Below are positions 51,492-60,782 of a DNA stretch of 64,000 nt, one piece after another. Under the pieces are notes generated by a model. That model searched no databases, was not told the origin of the DNA, and worked only from the letters and a program-made list of their open reading frames with translations. Positions within the stretch are counted from its first letter, which is position 1; each line of letters opens with the position of its first letter. Source of the DNA: Aminomonas paucivorans DSM 12260 (GTDB taxonomy: Bacteria; Synergistota; Synergistia; Synergistales; Synergistaceae); the NCBI RefSeq assembly GCF_000165795.1, contig NZ_CM001022.1, positions 2,513,812-2,577,811 on the forward strand, given 5' to 3'. A program made the translations under genes and the position numbers.

Positions 51492-53132
51492 ATGCACTCC
51501 AGCCTGGCACTGCACCACGGCCACATCCGCACTCTGGACCCCCGCCACCCCGTGGCCGAGGCCCTCCTGATCCGGGGCGAGACCCTGACGGCGGTGGGGT
51601 CCGACGAGGAGATCCGCAGCCTCGACCGGAACGCCGAATCCATCGACCTGCAAGGGAGGACGGTGCTGCCGGGCTTCAACGACAGCCACCTCCACACCCT
51701 GGGCTACGGGCGCTTCCTGGGGGTGACGGACCTCCGGGGCTGCGCCTCCGTGGAAGAAATGCTCCTGCGCCTTCGCCCCGCCCTGGGAGATCCGGAGGAC
51801 CCGGACTCCTGGCTCACCGGCCGGGGATGGGATCAGGAGCGGTTCCACGCCCTCCCCCAGGGACCCTCCCGTCCCTTCTTCGACCGCTCCTGTCTGGACG
51901 GGCTCCCCACCCGTCGGCCCCTGCTGCTGGAACGGAACTGCGGCCACGTGGGGGTGGCCAACACCCGGGGCCTCCAGGTACTGGGGCTGTTTCGGGAGGA
52001 CCCCTTCGGCCCGACGCAGGTGGACCGGGACGAGAAGGGGGAACCCACGGGGGTGCTCCGGGAGGACGCCCTGGAGTGGGTCCGGGGACAGGTGTACCGC
52101 ATCGACTTCGACTCCGCCCTGCGCTTCTTCGCCCGGGCGGGGGAGGCCTTCGCCCGACGGGGCATCACCTCCGTCCAGTCCGACGACCTGGGCCCCCTGG
52201 GGACGGACCTGGACATGCTGCTTCGCCTCTTCGGGGCCCTGCGGGAGAAGGACCTCTTTCCCGTCCGGCTGAACGAGCAGTTCCTCCTGCCCCGCCGGGA
52301 GGACCTGGAGACCTTCCTGGAGGGGGGCTACCGCACGGGGCAGGGGGACGGGCACTTTCGCTTCGGCCCCCTGAAGATGCTGCTGGACGGATCCCTGGGG
52401 GCCCGCACCGCGGCGCTGCGCCGCGACTATGCCGACGATCCGGGCAACCGGGGGCTTCTGCTCTACGGGCCCGAGGCCCTGAAGGAGCGGGTGGCCCGAG
52501 CCCACGGGGCGGGGATGCAGGTGGCCATCCACTGCATCGGGGACCGGAGCCTCCAGACCGCCCTGGAGGCCTACGAGGCCGCCCTGGCGGAGGTTCCCCG
52601 GGACGCCCGGCACACCATCGTGCACTGCCAGGTGGGGGACGGGGAGCTGTACGACCGCATGGCCCGCCTGGGGGTGGTGGCGGCGGTGCAGCCCCCCTTC
52701 GTGGCCTCGGACCAGTCCATCGCCCCCCCGCGACTGGGGGCGGACCGCCTCGCCGGGGCCTATCCCGTCAAGGGGCTTCTGGATCGGGGCATCCTGACGA
52801 CCGGGGGCTCCGACGCGCCCGTGGAGGACCCCGCCCCCCTTCGAGGCCTCTGGGCCGCCGTCACCCGGCAGCGGGAACCGGGAGACCCGGCGGAGGGGTG
52901 GCTCCCGGGGGAACGCATCTCCTTCCCCGAGGCCCTGGACCTGTACACCCGGGCGGGGGCGCGGCTGTCCTTCGAGGAACACGTGAAGGGCGCCCTGATC
53001 CCGGGCTTCTACGGAGATCTGACGGTCCTCCGGGAGGACCCCTTCCGGGTGAACCCGGAGGCCCTCCCGGACCTGCCCGTGGACCTCACGGTGTGCGGCG
53101 GACGGATCACCTGGAGGAGCCCGGACCTCTAG
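51492..53132 (+). CDS. Amidohydrolase (type 3, YtcJ-like) family protein
   Basis: 546 residues. The composite-barrel amidohydrolase pattern is present: LPGFNDSHLHTLGYG with metal-binding histidines near the N-terminus, QVAIHCIGDRSLQTALEAYEAAL, a HTIVHCQVG motif and TTGGSDAPVEDPAP near the end, where the catalytic Asp lies. YtcJ-type enzymes hydrolyse amide or carbamate-like bonds, but the substrate is open. No signal peptide. GAAGGGAAGG precedes the ATG. It is separated from the AGCS gene by a terminator and is followed by one of its own, so it is a single unit; its placement beside amino-acid uptake genes hints at peptide or amide use. Confidence 0.9.
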   Translation: MHSSLALHHGHIRTLDPRHPVAEALLIRGETLTAVGSDEEIRSLDRNAESIDLQGRTVLPGFNDSHLHTLGYGRFLGVTDLRGCASVEEMLLRLRPALGDPEDPDSWLTGRGWDQERFHALPQGPSRPFFDRSCLDGLPTRRPLLLERNCGHVGVANTRGLQVLGLFREDPFGPTQVDRDEKGEPTGVLREDALEWVRGQVYRIDFDSALRFFARAGEAFARRGITSVQSDDLGPLGTDLDMLLRLFGALREKDLFPVRLNEQFLLPRREDLETFLEGGYRTGQGDGHFRFGPLKMLLDGSLGARTAALRRDYADDPGNRGLLLYGPEALKERVARAHGAGMQVAIHCIGDRSLQTALEAYEAALAEVPRDARHTIVHCQVGDGELYDRMARLGVVAAVQPPFVASDQSIAPPRLGADRLAGAYPVKGLLDRGILTTGGSDAPVEDPAPLRGLWAAVTRQREPGDPAEGWLPGERISFPEALDLYTRAGARLSFEEHVKGALIPGFYGDLTVLREDPFRVNPEALPDLPVDLTVCGGRITWRSPDL

Positions 53133-53157
53133 GGGCAGCGGGATCCGAAGCAAAACG

Positions 53158-53192
53158 CAGAGGAGGGAGCCCCCAGGGGCTCCCTCCTCCGC
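53158..53192 (+). terminator. Intrinsic terminator-like hairpin after amidohydrolase
   Basis: GAGGAGGGAGCCCC pairs with GGGGCTCCCTCCTC. The 3' flank GCATTCTTCC is only moderately T-rich. The transposase remnant starts immediately after. Confidence 0.7.
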
Positions 53193-53193
53193 A

Positions 53194-53343
53194 TTCTTCC
53201 AGCACCTGGTCCAACACGGCAAGCCCAAGCAAGCCGCCCTCCTGGCCTGTGTTCGCAAGCTGGCTCACATCGCCTGCGGGGTCCTCAAGCACCAGACCCC
53301 CTTCTGCCGGCCCCAGGAAACTCCTGGGATCTCCTGTCCCTGA
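53194..53343 (+). pseudogene. IS110-family transposase C-terminal remnant
   Basis: Fifty codons without an initiator, reading FFQHLVQHGKPKQAALLA and then CVRKLAHIACGVLKHQTPF before a stop. This is the C-terminal tail typical of IS110-type (Transposase_20) proteins, where a Y-x-R-L-x-x-x-G-K-x-K-x-A-L-V-A pattern precedes M-R-K-L-L. The upstream 250+ residues, including the DEDD domain, are missing, and no insertion-sequence ends were seen. It marks an old, mostly deleted insertion between the amidohydrolase and the surface-protein gene. Confidence 0.72.
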
Positions 53344-53457
53344 ACGAAAGCATCTCTTGGGTTTCGAGGAATTTCGGGACAACCCCATGACGGGCATCAC
53401 GGTATCTTCCTTGATGTCCGGGGCATATTCTCCCTCCGCCCGGTTCTCCAAGAGAAG

Positions 53458-53490
53458 GACCCCGCGGAGAGGTCTCGTCCCGCGGGGTCC
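53458..53490 (-). terminator. Intrinsic terminator of large surface-protein gene
   Basis: Read on the minus strand, GGACCCCGCGG and CCGCGGGGTCC form an 11-bp stem about 12 bases after the stop, followed by TTCTCTT. Confidence 0.78.
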
Positions 53491-53501
53491 CGTTCCTGAA
53501 C

Positions 53502-56500
53502 CTACTGCCTGCGCCGGGCCACCAGGGGGAGCAGCAGCAGAAGCCCCCACCAGCCGAGACCCGCAGCGTCGCAACCGCCGCCCCCGCCGCTCCCGCTTCC
53601 TCCGCCGCCGCCCCCGGAAACCTGGACGGAGACGGAAGCGGTCTGGCCGCTCTTGCGGTTCCCCACCTCCGACAGGACTTTGGCGTAGAGGACGTGGGTC
53701 CCCGACGTGGTGGGATGGAAGACCGCCTGCACCCCGTAGGGCACGTTCGGGGTCAGCAGGGGGATGCGGCGCAGGTCGAAGAGCTTGCCGCCCCGATCCG
53801 GGTCGCCGTCGTAGAAGCCCACCCGCACCAGGGGCCGCTTCCGGTCGGTGCCGGAAAGGAGCACCGAGGCGTTCACCAGCACCTGGTCCCCCGCCGCGGC
53901 CTCGGTCTTGGAGACGGACAGGGAATCCTGGGGCACCACGATGTCGCAGGAAGGAATCTGGATGGCCCCCACACCCTTCTGGGTTCCCGAAACCGCGGAG
54001 GAGGAGAGGTCCAGGTCCGCAGGATCCACCAGGGCCACCTCGTAGCGCCCCGTGTTGTTCTCCGCCGGGTCTCCGTCGTCGTGGATCTCGGCGATCTCAC
54101 CCTCCGGGTCGATGCGCACCCGCACCATGTAGGTGTCCGTGGGGGAGACGGAGGACAGGGAGGCGGTGTTCCAGAGCACCTGGGCCCAGGCCCAGTTGGG
54201 GTCCCCCGCGGCGGTCCACCCGGGGATCTGGGGCACCGTCACCGTCCCGATCTCCACCGGGCTGCCCTCGCCGGTCTGACCCGGCTGGGGGTTGTAGGGA
54301 GCGTAGTAGAACCGCACCTTCACGTTCGAGACGGGCAGGAAGCTGTAGTTGTAAATCCGGCAGTTCACGTAGAGGGACTGCCCCTTGGGGAGGTCCACCC
54401 CCAGGTTGCTGGTGCTGGAATCGGGCAGCACGGACCCCGGAGTCCCGGCGGTGGTGGTGAAGTAGATCCCCCGGATGTCGTGGGAGGCGGAGGCGTCGCT
54501 CAGGAGCCACTTGTGCCGGTCGAAGCCGTTGGAGTCCCGGTAGGGGGTGGAGACGTACTTCCGGGGCAGGTTCAGCGCCGGGTCGGGCTTCTCGTAGTAG
54601 GGCATATCGTAGGTCTGGTCCCGACCGGTCCAGAAGTCCCCCGCCCCGTTGCCCGTGAGGTTCGGCGCGAAGCCCATGGTCAGGTAGCCCTTCTGGGCCT
54701 GGAAGACCTGGGCGGTGACCCCGTAGACCAGGTGGTTCCAGGGGATGGGCCCCGCCAGGACCGCGTCGTTGGTGTTGGGCTTCTGCACCTTCAGCCCCGT
54801 GGAGTTGGAGAAGTCCGATTTGGTGGTCACGGCGTGGGAGTAGGCCCCATCCCCGGTGACCCCGATGGAGGCGTTCCATCCGTTGGGGTCACCCTTCTTC
54901 TTGGGGCGGCTCGCCACGCCGAAGGTGAGGGAAGCCCCCAGGTTGCCCCCCAGGGTGTTCCCGCTTTCGGTGAACTGGCTGTTGGTCCAGGTCCAGTTCT
55001 GGCTCACCTCGTTGTACCCCGTGTCGAAGGCGGCGGCGCTGGTCAGGTCCCCCGTGTTCCCCGAGGGGTGGTCGGAGATCCGGGCGATGCTGTTGGGGTA
55101 GGAGAGCAGGTTGCCGTTCTCGTGGACCGGCTGGTACCACTCCAGGTTGGTGCCGCACACCGAGGCGTTCACCGGCGCGTCTCCCGGAATGGGGACCACG
55201 ATCTGGTACCAGGCCGGGCCGACGTTGCCGCTTGCGTCCGTGGCGGTTTCGTTGAGGATGGGGTAGCGCCACACGTCCAGGTCCTGGACGGTGAAGTAGA
55301 CCTGGTCGTCGTTCTCCGCGGCGGCCACGCTGGTGGTGCTCTGCTGGGCCACCTGCTTGTCCAGGTCGGTCTTCTTCCCGTTCATGGCGGCGCTCAAGGT
55401 GGAGGTGAGGTTCCACTTGAACAGATGCCCCCAGGTCAGGGACCCCTGGGTCTGAGCGCCCACGGACCAGTCGGTGACGTTGGTGGTGGCGGTGGTGGCG
55501 GAGCTGGTGTTGTTCAGCTGGAACTGGGACTGGAACCCGCTCAGGGAGCGGAAGGCGTCGATGCTCACCCCGTCCACCAGGTCGAAGTGCTTCGGCGGCT
55601 CCTGGAGCACCACGATGGGGCTGATGGACCCGTAGGCGGTGTAGTGCACCGGGTCGCCCAGGGCGAAGCTCTGGTCGTTCCAGTCCCCCAGAGCCAGGTA
55701 GAGCCCCTTCACCCCGCTCATGTCGTCGAGCTTGAAGGAGTTCTTCACGTTCCCGTCCACGAAGTCGCTCCCCGTCCAGGTGATGCCCCGGAGGGCCAGG
55801 CAGTTGTCGTTGTCCCCGCTGCGCCAGGCCAGGATCACCTGCCGCTTCACCAGGTTCCCGTTGGTCGCGTTGGGCAGGGCGTAGGCGCTGGAGATGGGGC
55901 CCACCGTCAGGTCGAACTCGATGCCGTCGGACATGGGGGGACCGGTCCAGTTGCCGTCATACTCGTCGTTGTAGCTGTAACTCAGGGAGGAGCTGCTGCC
56001 TTCCACCATCCGGAAGACGAAACAGCCGTAGTTGTCGTCCTTCATGTTGCCCGAGGAGACCCAGACCAGTTCGTCCTTCCCGTCCCCGTCGATGTCCCCG
56101 GCACCGCAGCGCACCGGGGCCCACATGGGGAAGTCGTGGGCCGTGCCGTGGGCGTCCTGGCCCCCGATCCGGTGGGTGTCGGAGTTGTGGGCCAACTTGG
56201 TAAGGGCCCCCGAAGCGAAGCGGTAGGAGTAGACGTCCGACAAGGCACTGTAGCTATGGACGCCGTAACCGTCCACGTCGTCCTGAACCCGACCCGCGGT
56301 CACGGGGAGGATCTCGTCGGTCCCGTCCCCGTCCAGGTCCCCCGCCGCCAGGTCACACTCCCCGGTCAGGTTCTTGCTGAAACCCTTGTCCAGGATCTGG
56401 GGTGAGGATAGGGTCTTGGTCCCGTTGGTGAAGAAATCTCTCCCGAAGGAACAGGCCCAGAGGACGTAGGAACCGTCCTTCTCCGTAGGCTGGTGGGTGT

Positions 56501-57305
56501 CGTTCTGCTCCGCCGCCAGCCAGGCCACCGCCGGGGTGCCGTCCCCCAGGAAGTCCCCCGCCACGGCCCGGACATTGGGCACCAGGTGGACGTTCCCGTC
56601 GCTGCTGGTCCAGCCGGTGACCTCCTTCACGGCGAGGCCTCCGCTGCCGGTCAGGTTGCCGTTGATGGCCACCGCCTTGAGTTTCCCCCCGGAGGCAGTG
56701 CTGCCGTAGACCACCACGAAGTCCCGGATTCCGTCCCCATCGATGTCCAGGGCCGCCATGTCCACGCACCGGCTCTGTTCCACCCGGTTGTCGTCGGTCT
56801 TGGCGGGAGGGGAGGGGGTGTCGAAGCGCTTGAGGGTATAGGCGGGGGAGGATTCCCCCACGTAGGTGGCCACCAGGGAGATGGCCCCGGTCTTGTCTTC
56901 CCCCTTGTCGTGGAAGACCCGGGCCTCCAGGACAAAGTCCCCGCGACCGTCCCGCCCCCAGGCCAGGGCATGGCTGTAGGTGTCGTCGGCGTTGGAGTCG
57001 AAGGCGGAAAGCGGCGCCCCGATGGACCCGCCGGACTGGAAGGAGAAGGGCAGATTCAGGTCCGTCTGGTCCTGGCTCGCCAGGTAGCCCTTGCTGTTGC
57101 TCTGGGCGATGAGGGAGTAGATGAGAAACTCCCGGTGTCCCTCCAGGGGGTCCGTGCTGGTGGTGTCCCCCGTCAGGAGCCCCGGCCGGGGCAGCAGGGC
57201 CAGGAGGGGAATCGCCAGAAGGAGAAGGACCCCGGGCCAGCTCCTGCGAAGGACCTGGAGCAGGGAAAGAGAAAACAGGGGGTTGCGTCTTTTGTCTTCG
57301 TGCAC
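53502..57305 (-). CDS. Large FG-GAP/CARDB surface protein with Synergist-CTERM tail
   Basis: 1267 residues. A hydrophobic export segment (about 20-38, GVLLLLAIPLLALLP) follows a basic N-terminus. Between about 185 and 460 there are FG-GAP/VCBS-like repeats with calcium-binding style D-x-D-x-D loops (ALDIDGDGIRDFVVVYG, AAGDLDGDGTDEILPV, AGDIDGDGKDELVWVS). A long middle domain has no match I know. Two CARDB-like domains follow (around 985-1080 and 1140-1240; KVRFYYAPYNPQPG and PLVRVGFYDGDPDRGG). The end is Gly-rich, then CDAAGLGWWGLLLLLPLVARRRQ in outline, a Synergist-CTERM sorting tail. It is probably anchored on the cell surface, with an adhesive or binding role. The start is a GTG after GAGGTGAAC. 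It is divergent from the LAL regulator. Confidence 0.82.
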   Translation of the reverse strand: MHEDKRRNPLFSLSLLQVLRRSWPGVLLLLAIPLLALLPRPGLLTGDTTSTDPLEGHREFLIYSLIAQSNSKGYLASQDQTDLNLPFSFQSGGSIGAPLSAFDSNADDTYSHALAWGRDGRGDFVLEARVFHDKGEDKTGAISLVATYVGESSPAYTLKRFDTPSPPAKTDDNRVEQSRCVDMAALDIDGDGIRDFVVVYGSTASGGKLKAVAINGNLTGSGGLAVKEVTGWTSSDGNVHLVPNVRAVAGDFLGDGTPAVAWLAAEQNDTHQPTEKDGSYVLWACSFGRDFFTNGTKTLSSPQILDKGFSKNLTGECDLAAGDLDGDGTDEILPVTAGRVQDDVDGYGVHSYSALSDVYSYRFASGALTKLAHNSDTHRIGGQDAHGTAHDFPMWAPVRCGAGDIDGDGKDELVWVSSGNMKDDNYGCFVFRMVEGSSSSLSYSYNDEYDGNWTGPPMSDGIEFDLTVGPISSAYALPNATNGNLVKRQVILAWRSGDNDNCLALRGITWTGSDFVDGNVKNSFKLDDMSGVKGLYLALGDWNDQSFALGDPVHYTAYGSISPIVVLQEPPKHFDLVDGVSIDAFRSLSGFQSQFQLNNTSSATTATTNVTDWSVGAQTQGSLTWGHLFKWNLTSTLSAAMNGKKTDLDKQVAQQSTTSVAAAENDDQVYFTVQDLDVWRYPILNETATDASGNVGPAWYQIVVPIPGDAPVNASVCGTNLEWYQPVHENGNLLSYPNSIARISDHPSGNTGDLTSAAAFDTGYNEVSQNWTWTNSQFTESGNTLGGNLGASLTFGVASRPKKKGDPNGWNASIGVTGDGAYSHAVTTKSDFSNSTGLKVQKPNTNDAVLAGPIPWNHLVYGVTAQVFQAQKGYLTMGFAPNLTGNGAGDFWTGRDQTYDMPYYEKPDPALNLPRKYVSTPYRDSNGFDRHKWLLSDASASHDIRGIYFTTTAGTPGSVLPDSSTSNLGVDLPKGQSLYVNCRIYNYSFLPVSNVKVRFYYAPYNPQPGQTGEGSPVEIGTVTVPQIPGWTAAGDPNWAWAQVLWNTASLSSVSPTDTYMVRVRIDPEGEIAEIHDDGDPAENNTGRYEVALVDPADLDLSSSAVSGTQKGVGAIQIPSCDIVVPQDSLSVSKTEAAAGDQVLVNASVLLSGTDRKRPLVRVGFYDGDPDRGGKLFDLRRIPLLTPNVPYGVQAVFHPTTSGTHVLYAKVLSEVGNRKSGQTASVSVQVSGGGGGGSGSGGGGGCDAAGLGWWGLLLLLPLVARRRQ

Positions 57306-57687
57306 GGTCGTTCACCTCGGTTCCATCGGTCGGGCAGGTCTCCTCAGGGAGTCCTCGCCCACGACGCCGCCCTCTGGGGCGACGGGGCTTCGACGGCGTC
57401 ATGAACGGCGCGGTCTCGGCTCATCGGTTCTCTGCTTGGGACCTGTTTCCCTCCGCCGCAGCTCCCACTCCCCATCCTTTCGCCCGACGCCTCCAGGCAT
57501 GGTACCCTGTGAATGCACCGCGAAGAGGGCAATCCGCTGAAAAAACTGCGGCGTCCCCTCTTTCCGTAGTTACGTTATAGAATCAACCCCGAACCCTTGT
57601 CTATGACCCGAGGTCAGCATCCCGGGGACTTGGGGGGACTTTGTTTCGCAAAATACCCGAGGGAGACCGGAGGAAGGGGGTGAGGAA
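57306..57687. promoter_or_regulatory. Divergent intergenic region between surface protein and LAL regulator
   Basis: 382 bases with no gene. A TATAGA/TTATAGAAT-like box lies near 57575-57585 on the plus strand, about 100 bases before the regulator ATG, and the segment is less GC-rich there. No clear repeat suitable as a LuxR operator was recognised. Because the two genes point away from each other, this region should hold both promoters and is where the regulator would be expected to bind. Confidence 0.45.
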
Positions 57688-60210
57688 ATGAGACAGGGGG
57701 AGGACTTTTCCCCTCCCCGCGGAGGGGCGAAGCAGCTGTACCGCGGCGCGATCCTCCGAAGGCTGGACGCGGCGGTGGAGGAGGGAATCCGGCAGTTCTA
57801 CCTCGTCGCCCCGGGGGGCTTCGGGAAGACCGTGGTCCTGTCCCAGTGGCTTCACCCCCGGCGCAACGGGGTAGCGTGGCTTGCCCTGGACGAGCACGAC
57901 AACAACGAGGAGCGCCTGACCGCCCGGCTCCTGCGGGCCCTGGCCTTCGCCCAGAAGCAGAACCGCCGTCTGGCCGCCCGGCTACGCCGCATCGAGGCCC
58001 CCTCCTTCCAGGACCTTCGGGAGGCCCTGGACCTGCTGGTCCGGGACGGCCCCAGGGACTGGGTGCTGGTGTTGGACGACCTCCACCGCCTCACCGACCA
58101 GGACCGATTGCGGGACCTCGCCCGGACCGTCGCCCTCCTGCCCCCTTCCTTCCTGGTGTGCCTGGCGGGACGCACCGAGCCGGACGGGGCCTTCGGGGAG
58201 GGGATCCTCAAGGGGACGATGCAGGTCCTCCCCGGATCCCTCCTGGCCTTCACCCGGGAGGAGGTGGCGGAACTCCTCCGCCTGCGCAAGGGCGACCCCC
58301 GGGACGGGGACGCCCTCTTCGCCCGGACGGGGGGCTGGCCCATCGCCGTGGGAGCCTTCCTGCTGGGCCCCCGGACGGGGCCGACCGCCGGGGCCCCGGG
58401 GGAAGAGCTGCTCTTTCCCTATCTCCAGGCCCACGTGTGGGATCTCCTGGACGAAGGGACGCGCGCCTTCCTGGTACAGGTCTCCCTGGCCCCCTTCCTC
58501 ACCCCGGAGCTGTGCTCCCGCCTCACCGGCCTCCCCCGATGCGGCGGGATCCTCCAGGACCTCCACCGACGGAACCTGTTCCTCTCCCGCTCCGACGACG
58601 GGACCTACCGCCTCCACGACCTGTTCCGGGAGTTCCTCCTCCGCCGTCTGGAAGAACTCCGGCGCCCCGAGGAGCGGGAGGCGCTCTGCCGGGTCCTGGC
58701 GGAGGCCCTCTTCGAGGGGGGGCACTACTACGCCGCGGCGTCCTTCTACATCCGGTGCTCCGACGGGAAGAGCGTCTCCGCCTGCTGCCGGGCCCTGCGG
58801 CAGTACGCCCCCCAGCACCCCCTGGAGGAGCGCATCGCCTTCACCAAGCGCTACCTCCTGGGCGGCCCCGACCCCCTGGGGAAGCGCCACCCCGACGCGG
58901 CAGCACAGTGCGCCGTGGCCCACTACCTGGACGGGGACGTGGAGGGTTTCTTCTCCTCCCTGGACTTCGTGCTGGAGGCGGCCCGGGAACGGGACGACGA
59001 AGACTTCCGTCGCCTGGCGGGGATCCTGCGGCTTCTGGACTGCCGCCGCCCCCTGGGGGCATACCTGGAGGAGCTGCTGCACCTCCCCGGTTCCGAGGAG
59101 AACCGCCCCGGCCCGGGGACGGAGGCCCTGCCCCCGGGGACCCTCACGGCCTACCTGCCCCTGATGCACCGCTCCTTCACGGATCGGACCGATCGGCTCC
59201 CCGGGCTGGACACCTTTCCCGACACCTTCTGTCGGGCCTGCCGACCCCTCCTGGGGGACGACGTGGACCTCATCGGCCTCTGCGCCCAGGGGGGAGGCCT
59301 CTACGAGCAGAACCGACTGGAGGAGGCCTGCGAGCTGGCGGTGCGGGCAGAGGCTCGGGCGGCGGGGTGCCGGGAGGACCTGCGGTTCTGCGCGGACCTG
59401 CTCTTCCTGACCGTCCTGACGGCCCTGGGGAGGCGGGACGAGGCGCAGCGTCTGGAGGGGGAGATCGCCCGGCGCATGGGTGAGGAGGACCTGCGAGCCC
59501 TGCTGCCCAACTTCCGGGCGTGGCGGTACGGGAGGCGCCTGGCGGAGGGAGACCGGGAGGCCGCGGCGGAATGGCTGGCAAGACACGCCGTCCCCGTCAC
59601 GGAGAAACCGGCCCTCCACCGGATCACCCAGCACTTCGTGACCCTCCGGGCCCTCCTGGCGGAGGGAAGCCCGGACCTGGCCCTCCTCCTGGGGGAAAAG
59701 CTCCGCAAGCTGGCGGAGGACTACCGTCGCCCCCTGGACCGCCTCCAGGCCCTCATCCTCCTGACCCGGGCCCAGTGGCAGCGGGGGGAGAGGGGACGGG
59801 CCCTGGACCGGCTGGAGGAGGCCCTCGCGGCGGCGGCCCCCCAGGGCCTGATCCGGGGGTTCCTGGACGAGGCCCCGGGCCTGCGGCCGATCTTCCCGGC
59901 CTTCCTGAAGAGCCGCCGGGGAGGGGACGAGGCCCTTCGCCGGTTCGCCGTGAACGTGCACCTCCTCGTCCTGGAGGCCTGCGGCCCTTCAGAAAGCGCC
60001 CATGACCTGGAGGAACCCGCAGCCCCGTTACGCCTCTCCCCCCGACAGGAGGCGCTTCTGGGGCTGCTGGAACGAAACGCCACCTACCGGGACGTGGCGG
60101 AGGCCCTGGGGGTCAGCCACTCCACCGCCAAGTACCACGTCCTGAAGCTCTACCGGACTCTGGGGGTCACCTCCGCCGCGGAGGCCCTGAGGAAGGCCCG
60201 GAGACCCTGA
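57688..60210 (+). CDS. LuxR-family LAL (MalT-like) ATP-binding transcription regulator
   Basis: 840 residues. The STAND-type ATPase has Walker A APGGFGKTVV (41-50) and Walker B WVLVLDDLH (125-132), followed by the winged-helix and helical sensor region (about 200-770, with the LHDLFREFLLRRL helix common in MalT proteins). A LuxR-type helix-turn-helix closes the protein (LSPRQEALLGLLERNATYRDVAEALGVSHSTAKYHV in outline, about 780-838). Such proteins are inactive until an inducer and ATP cause them to oligomerise. Divergent orientation to the 1267-residue surface protein makes that gene the likely target. GGGGGTGAGGA precedes the ATG. The inducer is unknown. Confidence 0.9.
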   Translation: MRQGEDFSPPRGGAKQLYRGAILRRLDAAVEEGIRQFYLVAPGGFGKTVVLSQWLHPRRNGVAWLALDEHDNNEERLTARLLRALAFAQKQNRRLAARLRRIEAPSFQDLREALDLLVRDGPRDWVLVLDDLHRLTDQDRLRDLARTVALLPPSFLVCLAGRTEPDGAFGEGILKGTMQVLPGSLLAFTREEVAELLRLRKGDPRDGDALFARTGGWPIAVGAFLLGPRTGPTAGAPGEELLFPYLQAHVWDLLDEGTRAFLVQVSLAPFLTPELCSRLTGLPRCGGILQDLHRRNLFLSRSDDGTYRLHDLFREFLLRRLEELRRPEEREALCRVLAEALFEGGHYYAAASFYIRCSDGKSVSACCRALRQYAPQHPLEERIAFTKRYLLGGPDPLGKRHPDAAAQCAVAHYLDGDVEGFFSSLDFVLEAARERDDEDFRRLAGILRLLDCRRPLGAYLEELLHLPGSEENRPGPGTEALPPGTLTAYLPLMHRSFTDRTDRLPGLDTFPDTFCRACRPLLGDDVDLIGLCAQGGGLYEQNRLEEACELAVRAEARAAGCREDLRFCADLLFLTVLTALGRRDEAQRLEGEIARRMGEEDLRALLPNFRAWRYGRRLAEGDREAAAEWLARHAVPVTEKPALHRITQHFVTLRALLAEGSPDLALLLGEKLRKLAEDYRRPLDRLQALILLTRAQWQRGERGRALDRLEEALAAAAPQGLIRGFLDEAPGLRPIFPAFLKSRRGGDEALRRFAVNVHLLVLEACGPSESAHDLEEPAAPLRLSPRQEALLGLLERNATYRDVAEALGVSHSTAKYHVLKLYRTLGVTSAAEALRKARRP

Positions 60211-60285
60211 CCCTTCCCGGGGCGTTCCCCTCGTCGGGACGCCCCCACCGAAACCCCCGAGACCATCCCCGAAGGAGGCAATCCC

Positions 60286-60714
60286 ATGTTCCGTTCCCTG
60301 GTCCCCGACCTGCCCTGCGCCGACGTGGCCGCCACCCTGGAGTTCTACCGGGAACTCCTGGGCTTTGTCCCCTCCCTGACCCTCCCCGCCGACCCTCCCT
60401 ATCACTGGGCCCTGGCCCGGTGCGGGGAGGTGACCCTCATGTTCCAAACCCTCTCCAGCCTGACCGCGGAATTCCCCTCCCTTCACGCCGGAGCTGCGGG
60501 GGGACCCTTGGCCCTCTACCTGGAGACGGACCGGGCACTGGACCTCTACGAGCACCTCCGGAACCGCCCCGAGCTGACCCAGCCCCTGAAGGAGACGGGG
60601 CAGGGGAAGGTGGAATTCGCCCTGACGGACCCGGACGGGCGGGTGGTGGTGCTGGTGGGAGACCGGAACCCCTCTTGCCAGGGGGCCTGTCCTCCGGTAC
60701 AATCCGCCCCATGA
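60286..60714 (+). CDS. Single-domain VOC (glyoxalase/bleomycin-resistance-like) protein
   Basis: 142 residues. It reads VPDLPCADVAATLEFYRELLGF at the start and has an LALYLETDRALDLYEHL middle and VEFALTDPDGRVVVLVG end, the usual betaalphabetabetabeta repeats of a VOC domain. Metal ligands are not certain: the first position, usually His, is not clearly conserved, so the protein may bind rather than catalyse. AAGGAGGC precedes the ATG. The 3' end carries the promoter of the cysE leader, and its TGA overlaps the leader ATG by three bases, so readthrough from this gene could also enter the cys operon. Confidence 0.82.
   Translation: MFRSLVPDLPCADVAATLEFYRELLGFVPSLTLPADPPYHWALARCGEVTLMFQTLSSLTAEFPSLHAGAAGGPLALYLETDRALDLYEHLRNRPELTQPLKETGQGKVEFALTDPDGRVVVLVGDRNPSCQGACPPVQSAP
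60675..60703 (+). promoter_or_regulatory. Promoter of the cysteine leader / cysE operon
   Basis: TTGCCA, 17-base spacer, TACAAT, lying inside the end of the VOC gene. The expected transcription start is 7-8 bases past the -10, at 60710-60711, which is the A of the leader ATG, so the leader mRNA would begin at its own start codon. Confidence 0.8.
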
Positions 60715-60782
60715 GACAGTCGAAGGTTCTTCGCGGGGTGTTTTTCCTGTGCGCGTGTTGTCCTCGGGGGCGTTCTCGCTGA
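60711..60782 (+). CDS. Cysteine-codon leader peptide, predicted leaderless
   Basis: A 23-codon ORF that begins ATG at the expected transcription start. It begins MRQSKVLRG, and the centre is FFLCACCPRGR, with three Cys codons (TGC at 60750, TGT at 60756 and TGT at 60759) in four positions, then a basic end and TGA. No ribosome site can exist if transcription begins at the ATG, so translation would be leaderless. The next coding genes, cysE and cysK, make cysteine, and the RNA after the stop can fold into alternative hairpins including a terminator. This is the layout of an amino-acid attenuator whose peptide senses Cys-tRNA. The peptide itself probably has no other function. Confidence 0.78.
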   Translation: MRQSKVLRGVFFLCACCPRGRSR

